Assembly: GCA_037349105.1 (NCBI GenBank)
Contig: JAYJMM010000079.1
Span: 620,001-684,000, forward strand
DNA length: 64,000 bases
Source of the DNA: Limnomonas spitsbergensis
Taxonomy: Eukaryota > Chlorophyta > Chlorophyceae > Chlamydomonadales
Direction: 5' to 3'
Of the stretch, positions 33,801-45,800 are shown in pieces. Under the pieces are notes generated by a model that was given only the letters and a program-made list of their open reading frames with translations, was not told the origin of the DNA and made no database searches. Position 1 is the stretch's first letter; every line of letters begins with the position of its first letter. A program made the translations under genes and the position numbers.

Positions 33801-36800
33801 GGGGAAGGGTGGAGGGGGGGTGCAAAGTGAAGGAGTGCGGGTGGGGTGGAGGGGGGAGGGGGAAGGGTGGAGGGGGGGTGCAAAGTGAAGGAGTGCGGGT
33901 GGGGTGGAGGGGGGAGGGGGAAGGGTGGAGGGGGGGTGCAAAGTGAAGGAGTGCGGGTGGGGTGGAGGGTGGAGGGGGGAGGGGGGAGGGGGGAGGGGGG
34001 GTGCGAAGTGAAGGAGTGCGGGTGGGGTGGAGGGTGGAGGGGGGAGGGGGGAGGGGGGGTGCAAAGTGAAGGAGTGCGGGTGGGGTGGAGGGTGGAGGGG
34101 GGAGGGGGGAGGGGGGGTGCAAAGTGAAGGAGTGCGGGTGGGGTGGAGGGTGGAGGGGGGAGGGGGGAGGGGGGGTGCAAAGTGAAGGAGTGCGGGTGGG
34201 GTGGAGGGTGGAGGGGGGAGGGGGGAGGGGGGGTGCAAAGTAAAGGAGTGCGGGTGGGGTGGAGGGTGGAGGGGGGAGGGGTTTGCAAAGTAAAGGAGTG
34301 TGAGTGGGGGAGGAGGAGGGGTTTGCAAAGTAAAGGAGTGTGAGTGGGGGAGGAGGAGGGGTTGGGGGAGGGAGGGGGGAGACATTGCTAAGTGAAGAAG
34401 TGCGGGGGGAGGGAGGGGGGAGGGGTTGCAAAGTAAAGGAGTGTGAGTGGGGGAGGAGGAGGGGTTTGCAAAGTAAAGGAGTGTGAGTGGGGGAGGAGGA
34501 GGGGTTGGGGAAGGGAGGGGGGAGACATTGCTAAGTGAAGAAGTGCGGGGGGAGGGAGGGGGGAGGGGTTGCAAAGTAAAGAAGTACGGGGAGGGGGAGG
34601 GGGGAGGGGTTGCAAAGTGAAGAAGTGCGGGGGGAGGGAGGGGGGAGGGGTTGCAAATAAAAGAAGTGCGGGGGGAGGGAGGGAGGAGAGGTTGCAAAGT
34701 AAAGAAGTACGGGGAGGGGGAGGGGGGAGGGGTTGCAAAGTGAATGCGTGCGGGGGGAGGGAGGGGGGAGGGGTTGCAAATAAAAGAAGTGCGGGGGGAG
34801 GGAGGGGGGAGGGGTTGCAAAGTAAAGAAGTACGGGGAGGGGGAGGGGGGAGGGGTTGCAAAGTGAAGAAGTGCGGGGGAAGGGAGGGGGGAGGGGTTGC
34901 AAATAAAAGAAGTGCGGGGGGAGGGAGGGGGGAGGGGTTGCAAAGTAAAGAAGTGCGGGGGGAGGGAGGGGGGAGGGGTTGCAAAGTAAAGAAGTACGGG
35001 AAGAGGGAGGTGGGAGGGGTTGCAAAGTAAAGAAGTACGGGGAGGGGGAGGGGGGAGGGGTTGCAAATAAAAGAAGTGCGGGGGGAGGGAGGGGGGAGGG
35101 GTTGCAAATAAAAGAAGTGCGGGGGGAGGGAGGGGGGAGGGGTTGCAAATAAAAGAAGTGCGGGGGGAGGGAGGGGGGAGGGGTTGCAAAGTAAAGAAGT
35201 GCGGGGGGAGGGAGGGGGGAGGGGTTGCAAAGTGAAGAAGTGCGGGGGAGGGAGGGGGGAGGGGTTGCAAATAAAAGAAGTGCGGGGGGAGGGAGGGGGG
35301 AGGGGTTGCAAATAAAAGAAGTGCGGGGAGAGGGAGGGGGGAGGGGTTGCAAATAAAAGAAGTGCGGGGGGAGGGAGGGGGGAGGGGTTGCAAATGAAAG
35401 AAGTGCGGGGGGAGGGAGGGGGGAGGGGTTGCAAATGAAAGAAGTGCGGGGGGAGGGAGGGGAGAGGGGTTGCAAAGTGAAGAAGTGCGGGGAGGGGGAG
35501 GGGGGAGGGGTTGCAAAGTGAAGGAGTGAGGGGGGAGGGAGGGGGGAGGGGTTGCAAATAAAAGAAGTGCGGGGGGAGGGAGGGGGGAGGGAGGGGGGAG
35601 GGGTTGCAAAGTAAAGAAGTACGGGGAGGGGGAGGGGGGAGGGAGGGGGGAGGGGTTGCAAATAAAAGAAGTGCGGGGGGAGGGAGGGGAGAGGGGTTGC
35701 AAAGTGAAGAAGTGCGGGGAGGGGGAGGGGGGAGGGGTTGCAAAGTGAAGGAGTGCGGGGGGAGGGAGGGGGGAGGGGTTGCAAATAAAAGAAGTGCGGG
35801 GGGAGGGAGGGGGGAGGGAGGGGGGAGGGGTTGCAAAGTAAAGAAGTACGGGGAGGGGGAGGGGGGAGGGAGGGGGGAGGGGTTGCAAATAAAAGAAGTG
35901 CGGGGGGAGGGAGGGGGGAGGGGTTGCAAAGTAAAGAAGTGCGGGGGGAGGGAGGGGGGAGGGGTTGCAAAGTAAAGAAGTACGGGAAGAGGGAGGTGGG
36001 AGGGGTTGCAAAGTAAAGAAGTACGGGGAGGGGGAGGGGGGAGGGGTTGCAAATAAAAGAAGTGCGGGGGGAGGGAGGGGGGAGGGGTTGCAAATAAAAG
36101 AAGTGCGGGGGGAGGGAGGGGGGAGGGGTTGCAAATAAAAGAAGTGCGGGGGGAGGGAGGGGGGAGGGGTTGCAAAGTAAAGAAGTGCGGGGGGAGGGAG
36201 GGGGGAGGGGTTGCAAAGTGAAGAAGTGCGGGGGAGGGAGGGGGGAGGGGTTGCAAATAAAAGAAGTGCGGGGGGAGGGAGGGGGGAGGGGTTGCAAATA
36301 AAAGAAGTGCGGGGAGAGGGAGGGGGGAGGGGTTGCAAATAAAAGAAGTGCGGGGGGAGGGAGGGGGGAGGGGTTGCAAATGAAAGAAGTGCGGGGGGAG
36401 GGAGGGGGGAGGGGTTGCAAATGAAAGAAGTGCGGGGGGAGGGAGGGGAGAGGGGTTGCAAAGTGAAGAAGTGCGGGGAGGGGGAGGGGGGAGGGGTTGC
36501 AAAGTGAAGGAGTGAGGGGGGAGGGAGGGGGGAGGGGTTGCAAATAAAAGAAGTGCGGGGGGAGGGAGGGGGGAGGGAGGGGGGAGGGGTTGCAAAGTAA
36601 AGAAGTACGGGGAGGGGGAGGGGGGAGGGAGGGGGGAGGGGTTGCAAATAAAAGAAGTGCGGGGGGAGGGAGGGGAGAGGGGTTGCAAAGTGAAGAAGTG
36701 CGGGGAGGGGGAGGGGGGAGGGGTTGCAAAGTGAAGGAGTGCGGGGGGAGGGAGGGGGGAGGGGTTGCAAATAAAAGAAGTGCGGGGGGAGGGAGGGGGG

Positions 36801-39800
36801 AGGGAGGGGGGAGGGGTTGCAAAGTAAAGAAGTACGGGGAGGGGGAGGGGGGAGGGAGGGGGGAGGGGTTGCAAATAAAAGAAGTGCGGGGGGAGGGAGG
36901 GGGGAGGGGTTGCAAAGTAAAGAAGTGCGGGGAGGGGGAGGGGGGAGGGGTTGCAAAGTGAAGGAGTGCGGGGGGAGGGTGGAGGGGTTGCAAAGTGAAG
37001 GAGTGTGGGGGGAGGGTGGAGGGGTTGCAAAGTAAAGAAGTGCGGGGGGAGGGGGGAGGGGTTGCAAAGTGAAGGAGTGCGGGGGGAGGGTGGAGGGGTT
37101 GCAAAGTGAAGGAGTGTGGGGGGAGGGTGGAGGGGTTGCAAAGTAAAGAAGTGCGGGGGGAGGGTGGAGGGGTTGCAAAGTGAAGGAGTGTGGGGGGAGG
37201 GGGGAGGGGTTGCAAAGTGAAGGAGTGTGGGGGGAGGGTGGAGGGGTTGCAAAGTGAAGGAGTGTGGGGGGAGGGTGGAGGGGTTGCAAAGTAAAGAAGT
37301 ACGGGGAGGGGGAGGGGGGAGGGATAGCAAAGTGAAGGAGTGTGGGGGGAGGGTGGAAGGGCTGCAAAGTGAATGCGTGCGGGGGGAGGGAGAAGGGAGG
37401 GGTTGCAAAGTAAAGAAGTGCGGGGAGGGGGAGGGGGTAAGGATTGCAAAGTGAAGGCGTGCAGGAGGAGGGAGGGGAGAGGGGTTGCAAATAAGAGAAG
37501 TGCGGGGAGGGGGAGGGGGGAGGGTCTGCAAAGAAAATAGGTGCGGGGGGGAGGAGGGGTTGCAAAGTAAAGGTGTGCGGGGGGGAGGGTGGTTGCTAAG
37601 TAAAGGATTGCGGGGAGGGGGGAGAGGGGGCAGGGGGGAGGGGTTGCAAAGTGTCAGTAATTATAATATGTAGGATATAGTGGACTGTCCAGATCGGTTA
37701 GTGGTTTATAATGCTGATGGTGTGGTCAAGGCTGGAGATAATTACTGAGGTCACAAGCCGAGGTGATTATCCCAGCCCTGACCGAGAATGAAGTTAATTA
37801 AACCATAGGGTTTAGGCCCTAAACCCTTAACCCTAAACCCATGCCGTGGGAATGCGTTAGCTACCATGCAACTCAGTTTTAGCCCGGCTCCTTTTATCTC
37901 CTTTTCCTTTCTCCTATAGCCCGGCTCCTTTTATCTCATTTTCCTTTTCCTATAGCCCGGCTCCTTTATCTCCTTTTCCTTTTCCTACAGCCCGGGTCCT
38001 TTATCTCCTTTTGTCTCCTATAGCCTGGCTCCTTAATCTCCTTTTGTCTCCTTTAGCCCGGCTCCTTTTATCTCCTTTTCCTTTTCCTATAGCCCGGGTC
38101 CTTTATCTCCTTTTGTCTCCTTTAGCCTGGCTCCTTTATCTCCTTTTGATCCTTTAGCCCGGCTCCTTTTATCTCCTTTTCCTTTACCTATAGCCCGGCT
38201 CCTTTATCTCATTTTGCCTCCTTTAGCCCGGCTCCTTTTATCTCCTTATCCTTTTCCTATAGCCCGGCTCCTTTATCTCCTCTTGTCTCCTTTAGCCCGG
38301 TTCCTTTTATCTCATTTCGTCTCCTTTAGCCCGGCTCCTTTATCTCCTTTTATCTCCTTTATCTCCTTTTATCTCCGTTTATCTACTTTCGTCTCCTTTA
38401 GCCCAGCTCCTTTTATCTCCTTTATCTCTTTTATCTCATTATATCTCCTTTTGTCTCCTTTAGCCCGGCTCCTTTTATCTCCTTTTCTCTCCTTTTGTCT
38501 CCTTTAGCCCGGCTCCTTTCTCCTTTAGCCCGGCTCCTTTTACCTCCTTTTATCTCCTTTTGTCTCCTTAAGCCCGGATCCTTTATCTCCTTTTGTCTCC
38601 TTTAGCCCGGCTCCTTTTATCTCCTTTTATCTCCTTTATCTCCTTTTGTCTCCTTTAGCCCGGATCCTTTCTCTCCTTTTGTCTCCTTTAGCCCGGCTCT
38701 TTTGTCTCATTTTGTCTCCTTTAGCCCGGATCCTTTATCTCCTTTTGTCTCCTTTAGCCCGGCTCCTTTTATCTCCTTTTATCTCCTGTTATATTCTTTT
38801 GTATCCTTTAGCCCGGCTCCTTTATCTCCTTTTGTCTCCTTTAGCCCGGCTCCTTTTATCTCCTTTTATCTCCTTTTATCTCCTTTTATCTCCTTTTATC
38901 TCCTTTTATCTCCTTATATCTCCTTTTAGCTCCTTTTAGCTCCTTTTATCTCATTTTATCTCCTTTTGTCTCCTTTAGCCCGGCTTCTTTTATCTCCTTT
39001 TCCTCGGTGGTTGTTTTATTGGAAGTAGGATGTGTTGCCCTCTTTTGAAGTGATTACTTTCCCAAATGGCAGCAGGGTGTGTGAAAAGTTCCACCAGCTG
39101 CTTCCCCCCTCACTTGGGAACATACTGACATACCTGAAAAAGCGCATCGTCAGTTTTAGCCCGGCCACCCTCCTTGTCCTCAGTGACTGTTGTTTTGCTG
39201 GTAGTGGGGCGTGTTGCCCTCTTTTGAAGCACTCAGCTCACCTTATTCAGCGCATCGTCAGTGAACGGTGCATCTGGCCCCCCAAGCAGCGCCAGCTGGG
39301 CGTCGATCTCAGCAGTGAGTTTGGCCTGATGACAGGGAGAGTTTCAGGGTATAATCTTGATACAATCTGCATCTTCCGACATCTTCCTTGATTCACACCT
39401 CAGGGTCTTTTGTTTATTCATTGTTTGAAATTCAAATGTGTAGCGTGTGGTCAACGGCCGTTTGCAGTGGTTGTTTTTGTGACACCAGCATTGAGGATCA
39501 ATTCTATGGCACAGTGATTCGGTCAAAGCCCCAACAAACAGACCAGGAAATTCAGGATCAATTTCACTGAATTTTCTGAACTGATCCTGCATGCCCCCCC
39601 TAAACCCTGAACCCTAAACCGGCCAAAGATATTCTTGCTCGATTCCCCTAGGATATCCACGCGTATGATGCTCGCCATGTCACCATTACGCTGCGCTCTA
39701 GGCAAAATTATTATTTTGTCGGCAAAGTTCCACGGAACTAGTCGCAACGTGGAGTCATGTACCGTCTAAAAATGTCACTGGCTCCTGGACACAAAATCTC

Positions 39801-42800
39801 CAACAAACTCATGAACACCTCATCAGACATCAAAGACACGAAGGGGAATAGAGGAATGGCAACTGCTGCACCATAAGCGGAATAACTGTCGTTTTTCATT
39901 TCCATCACCTACCTCCACCTCTGGATGCTGGCTGATGAGGTAGAGGGCAAAGGCCAGTGCATTGGCCGTGGTCTCTTCAGTGGCAAAATAGGGGAGGAGT
40001 GATATGAGTGACCACATAGGGTAGCAGTTTGAGGGGAAATGGAGATATGACATGAGAATATAGCAACCTCAGTTGCTAAAGAATATAATAGGAATATAAT
40101 AGGATTATAATAGGAATATAATAGGATTATAATAAGAATATGTGTATTTCCGTGTAAAGAGCCCCGCCTCGCTCTGTACTGTCTGTGTCTCCATGATCTC
40201 CCTCATCATTCTACACAGCCCATGTTATACCCAGGCGTCCCTTGGTACTTCTTGTACAGCCTTAGAACCAAGTAGCTGGAACGCTACAGAGAAGCCAAAG
40301 AGTAAACTGGGTTGCTATGGGGACGTGCAATGCGTGACCACATGGCAGAATTGCCAGGCATAGGTGTGTGACATTCGTGCCACATTGGCAGCCTGGATAA
40401 AAATAGGGATGCACAAAGAGTGACAAACGAGCATTGTGAACATGAAGAGTGATAATACAGGAGTGGCCACAGCTCAGCATGCCCAGAAAGAGGGAGGTGA
40501 AATGAGTGATAATAGAGCAGCATCGACTGATTCATTGGCAGGACAAGAGTGACCCCCAGAACAGAATGGGCAGAACGAATGACATGTCAGAAGTGACCAC
40601 AGCAGCATGGCCAGAAATAGTGACATGTCATGTGTGGCCACATCAGCCTGGCCAGAAAGAGTGACATGTCATGAGTGACCACACCAGCCTGGCCAGGCAG
40701 AGTGACATGTCACGTGTGACCACATCAGCCTGGCCAGAAGAGTGACATGTCGTGCATGACCATATCAGCCTGGCCAAAAAGAGTGACATGTCATGAGTGA
40801 CCATATCAGCCTGCCCATAACTAATGCCCACGCGTATGTCATAGACGGAAAACGTGTCAAAGCTGCGTCGTACGGGGATGCCTGCTTCATTTACTTGAGT
40901 CATAATCGACACGCCTCGCCACGTCGCCCCAGTGCTTGAATCCTCACTGTCGGTTTAAGTTTATGGTGCAGTGCGGCACCAACTTCTGTCAGTCGTGTTG
41001 CCTTAGCAAGATGCTGATATCCGTGCCAACTGTCTATCTTGCTTTGTTCAGCATGCATGCCAACGCATTTCTAGGGTTTGCAGTTTGACAGTCGCTTACG
41101 TGGATAACGTGGATCATGCGCAGTTTGAAAATCGCCGTCGTGATACTCGCATTGGGTGGGCACTGGCTAAGCAAGAAAATAAAAGATACAATTGATGCGG
41201 AGTGGATCTTGGGAAGTACTAATTGACAGGCACACACCTGGGCACAACGGTGCCTTGGTGATTAAAACCGGCAGGCAAGGCGTTGTACATTATCACTGAG
41301 ATTACACTGCTTGGACATTGTTTCCGTCAATGAAATATGCGCGGCCTAAATAATGACATGCCAATGAGTGAACACAGCAGCCCGGCCAGAAAGAGTGACA
41401 TGTCATGAGTGACCACAGCACGGCCTGGGCAAAAAGAGGGATATGCATATGCCATGAGAGCCATCTGGGCAAAATAAGGAAAATGGGTAGAAAATGATGA
41501 AATGTTTCAGCGTTAACACAGCCACTCCCAGCCTTTCAAAAAAAGGCCAGACAGAAGGAACCGGTAGGAAAGCGAGGGGGGTAAATGAACAGATCTATCC
41601 GAGGCAAAGGAAGTTAGGAGGCCGACAGGAAAGACAACCAAACGCAGAACTAGCAGCCCCTCGGCTTAAATGGCCACCGAGAAGGAACAATATTGAGGGA
41701 TATGGAATGACTCAAATGAGTGAACAGAAAGCAGGGCTCGAATGAGTAATGTGTAATGAGTGACATCGAATCAGGAATGGAAGCGGAGAAGTGCACCGTT
41801 GACTAAGAGTGACTGCGACATGGGGAAATCAGTTGCAACGGAATATGCATGCAACCCCCTGATGCAACAAAACGTCTAGCCAAAGTGTGATGGTGTACTG
41901 CTCGTACTGCCTCGGTCCTGCCTCACCGTATCCCGCCAGGATGAACACCTGGGCCTGCGCCATAATCTGTACATCGGTCAGCTTCTCGCCAGTTTCCTTG
42001 TCCCTGTACATCAACAGTGGTTGGTAAGCACTTCAGCCACCATTCAGCTTGATCTCGGCCTAACAAGTGCTCTGGCAATCGGTCAGCTTCTTGCCTGCTT
42101 CTTTGTCCCTAAACGCCAATAGTGCTTTATGACCACTTCATCTACCATTCAGCTACATCACGGCCTACAACATGCTCTGTACATCGGTCAGCTTCTCGCC
42201 AGTTTCCTTGTCCCTGCACATCATAAGTGCTTTGTTATTACATCATCCACACTTCAGCTACATCACATCCTACGCCATCATCTGGACATATGTCAGCTTC
42301 TCAAAACCCCTAACCCCATCATACTTTCCACGCTCAAGGAAGTGATGACCGAGCTTACACTTCTTGACAGCTGAGCGGGGCACACACTGGGCACATAGCG
42401 CCTGCTCCAGGTCCCTGGGCGGAGATGATTGAAAATCTCATCTGCCTTAGCAGGACTGGCACATGGCCCTGCTGGCCTAGCCAGCAGGGCTTTCTGCATC
42501 AGGCCCCCCATCTGCAGGCCCTCACACGTACCTAAATTTTAGCAAAACTATTTACAGCATGCTAAAATAACAGTGTGAAGTCCCCCCGTAAAAAAACCCA
42601 AACTTGACCAAGGCCGCTAATGCGTCCTAGAGGTGCGCTTGCAACAGCAACGCGTCATCAGAGACTGCTCCGCCCCTGACCCCCCCCCTGACCCCCCTTC
42701 CCCCAACCCATGTGCTGCCCCACCCCAATCGCCCATCTCCTTCTGCTGCCCACCTTGATTGCCTGTCCCCCTCTGCTGCCCCGCCACAACCCCATACCAG

Positions 42801-45800
42801 GTGCTACACTGCTGCCCCACCCCACTCACCTGTCTCCTTCTGCTGCCCCACTCCAGTTGATCATCCACCTCTGCCACCCCGCCCCTCTCTTCTGTCCCAC
42901 TCCTCTATCCCACTCTTCTGTACCACTCAGACCCCCCACCCTAGTTACCAGTCTCCCACCATGCTAACGCGGCCCAATATAATGTGCTGCCCCGATCGGA
43001 TTCCCCACCCCCACTGTTACCCCGACCCAATTTACCGCCCGCTCTGCTGCCCCGTCCCGATTTCCCGCCCCCCCTGCTGCCCTGTTCCCCACATAACCTA
43101 CAACTCAACTGCCTGTAAACCACTTCCAACCCACCTATTATTTAATCTTGCACTGCTTCACGTTGCCATATCCTGATGCTGCCCTGCCGCAATTGACAGT
43201 CCCCTACTCCCCTTCTGTTGCCCAGTCCCCAATCCCCATTGCCTGTCCCTCCCCTGCTGCCCAGTCGGCCCCCTCTTCTATCCCACCCCACCAACTACTC
43301 TCTGTACTGCCAATCCTGCTCCAACCACCCTCCACTCCTGCCTTGCCACCGACCGCCCCCTGTACCGCCCCTCCTGCTCCCCCCCCCACCCCCCTGCCCG
43401 ATCAACCCCTGTACTGCCCATTTGCCCCCCCCCCCCCCTTCTTCTGCCTCACCACCAACCGCCCCCTGTTTTGCCCATCCTGCCCCGCCGTCCCCCCTAT
43501 CCTGCCTTGCATCGACAAAAATCTATACAGCTCATTTTGCTTCAATCAACCCCCTCTTCTGCCTCACCACCGACCTTCCCCTGGCCTGTTTGCCCTTCTG
43601 CCCAGCCTACCCCCTATTCTGCCGTTTTGATTGCCACGGCCCACCTGGCAGAGAGCAACAGCCCCAAAAAGCTTCCTGGCGCCACGCCAGCCAAGCCTCC
43701 TGGTCGTCCTGAGGCGGCCGAGACAGCACTGGCCACAGGCGTGGCAGCCCCCGCAACTACAGCTGCCCCCTTCATGCCATCAGTAGCAGCAGCAGTAGAG
43801 GCTGCAGTAGCAGTTGCAGCAGCAGCAGTAGCAGCGGCGGCAGCAGCAGTAGCGACAGCGGCAGCAGCAGTAGCAACAGCAGCATTAGCGGCAGCAGCAG
43901 TAGCGGCAGCAGCAGTAGCGGCAGCAGCAGTAGCGGCAGCAGCAGCATCGGCATCCGTCGAAGCAAACAGCTTCCAGTTCAAAATGAGGCGGCTTGTGGT
44001 TTTCAGCAGCAGGTCACGGGCCTGTGAGAGGATATTTGAGCAGCAGGTCACGGATTTGGATAGCAGGTCACAAACAAGTTAGAAGATATAAACAGAAGGT
44101 CACGAGTTGGGTTAGCATGTCACTAGTCTGTGAGGTGATTTGAACAGCAGGTATAACATTTAAACCGGGGGTCATGTGAACAGATTCGAACAGCAGAGCA
44201 TGGGCACATGAGGGGTCTTTGAATATAATGCAACTGCCTGCAAGGGTCTTATGTACATTCATGTGTGTCTTGTATAGCAGTCCATGTGTACGTGAGGGGA
44301 TATCGAACAGCAGGTATCTGCTTAGAGGGTGTGTTGTATAGCGGTTCATGGGCAGTTGGGCAAGGGGGGGGATTTGAATATCAAATCACAGGCACGTGAT
44401 GAAATTTGAGCAGCAGGTCATATGAGAAGATTGTGGACAACAGAACACAGGCGAGATATATATGATTTGCTGTTCAGCAGTTCATTGGCCTGTGAGGTTG
44501 GATCTGTGAGGCAAGGTCTGTGAGGCTGGATCTGTGAGTCTGGATCTGTGAGGCTGGATCTGCGAGGCTGGATCTGTGAGGCTGGATCTGAGAGGCTGGA
44601 TCTGTGAGTCTGGATCTGTGAGGCTGGATCTGTGAGGCTGGATCTGTGAGACTGGATCTGTGAGGCTGGATCTGTGAGGCTGGATCTGCGAGGCTGGATC
44701 TTTGATGCTGGATCTGCGAGGCTGGATCTGTGAGGCTGGATCTGTGAGGCTGGATCTGTGGGGCTGGATCTGCGAGGCTGGATCTGTGCGGCTGGATCTG
44801 TGAGGCTGGATCTGCGAAGCTGGATCTGCAAGGCTGGATCTGCGAGGCTGGGTCTGTGAGGCTCGATCTTAAAGGCTGGATCTTAATGGCTGGATTTTTG
44901 AGGCTGGATCTTTGATGCTGGATCTGCGAGGCTGGATCTGTGAGGCTGGATCTGTGAGGCTGGATCTGTTGTCCGTCACCCCCTAGATTTGTTGGATCCA
45001 GTTCATTTGGCGTCGGAGGAGCAAACAGAGCGATTTAAATTAGCTAGAGCAGGCGAAGACAACGTCGGGGTTGCTTTAGGTGAATGACGTTACACCTCTG
45101 GGCCCTGCTCTGAAAGGCTCGGCCGTGTGGGCGCCTAACTAAAAGGGGCAGGAAAAAAGGGAAAAGGGGGAAATAAATTGAGGGATAGACAAAAGGCTGG
45201 AAAAGGAAGGCTATGCCGGGATTGCAATGGGTAGCATGTATTGCGCCCCTCAGAATAGGGACGGAAGGGTCATGGAGATCTGGATGGGGGGAAGGGCCAC
45301 AGATGCAGATCTGTCAGGAAGGATAGGGATGGGAGCAGATCTCATGGCAAAGCGAGAGAGAGAGAGAGAGAGGGGGGGGGGGCAGATCGAACGGGAATGG
45401 GGGGAAAGGCAACTGTGGAGTGGGACAGGAGGTGACAGGGGTAGATCAAGGGGGGTGAGAGGGAATGGATGTCTGGTGGGTGGCTCGGCGCACCTTGAGC
45501 TGGGTGACCCATATGTCATCGGGGAACGTCCTGGCTAGCAGTGGAAGCAGCGGGCGCAGCTCGGGTAGCACCGCGCTGACACGGCTCCAGAACGACCCGA
45601 CTGAGGCCTGAGAGCCGGGGCCAAAGATGGCCTTGCAGGCTGCGGCAAGCGTGGTGCCTGCAGCGGGGAGCGCCTCGGCGGCAGAGAGCGCGGCCAAAGG
45701 CGATTTTGAGTGGCGGGCGGCGGCTGGCAGTGCCGCAGACGCGGACGGGGAGGGCGCCTCCTCCCCCTCCAGCGCTTGGAAATCAACGCCGTATGCGCAT

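Noticed and set aside
31131..37565. 2144-codon Pro/Ser/Leu-rich ORF on the minus strand
   Set aside because: It is a translation of the G-rich minisatellite. Only its last 34 codons (EAMRLHPP region) resemble a protein, and those are an echo of the P450 K-helix exon.
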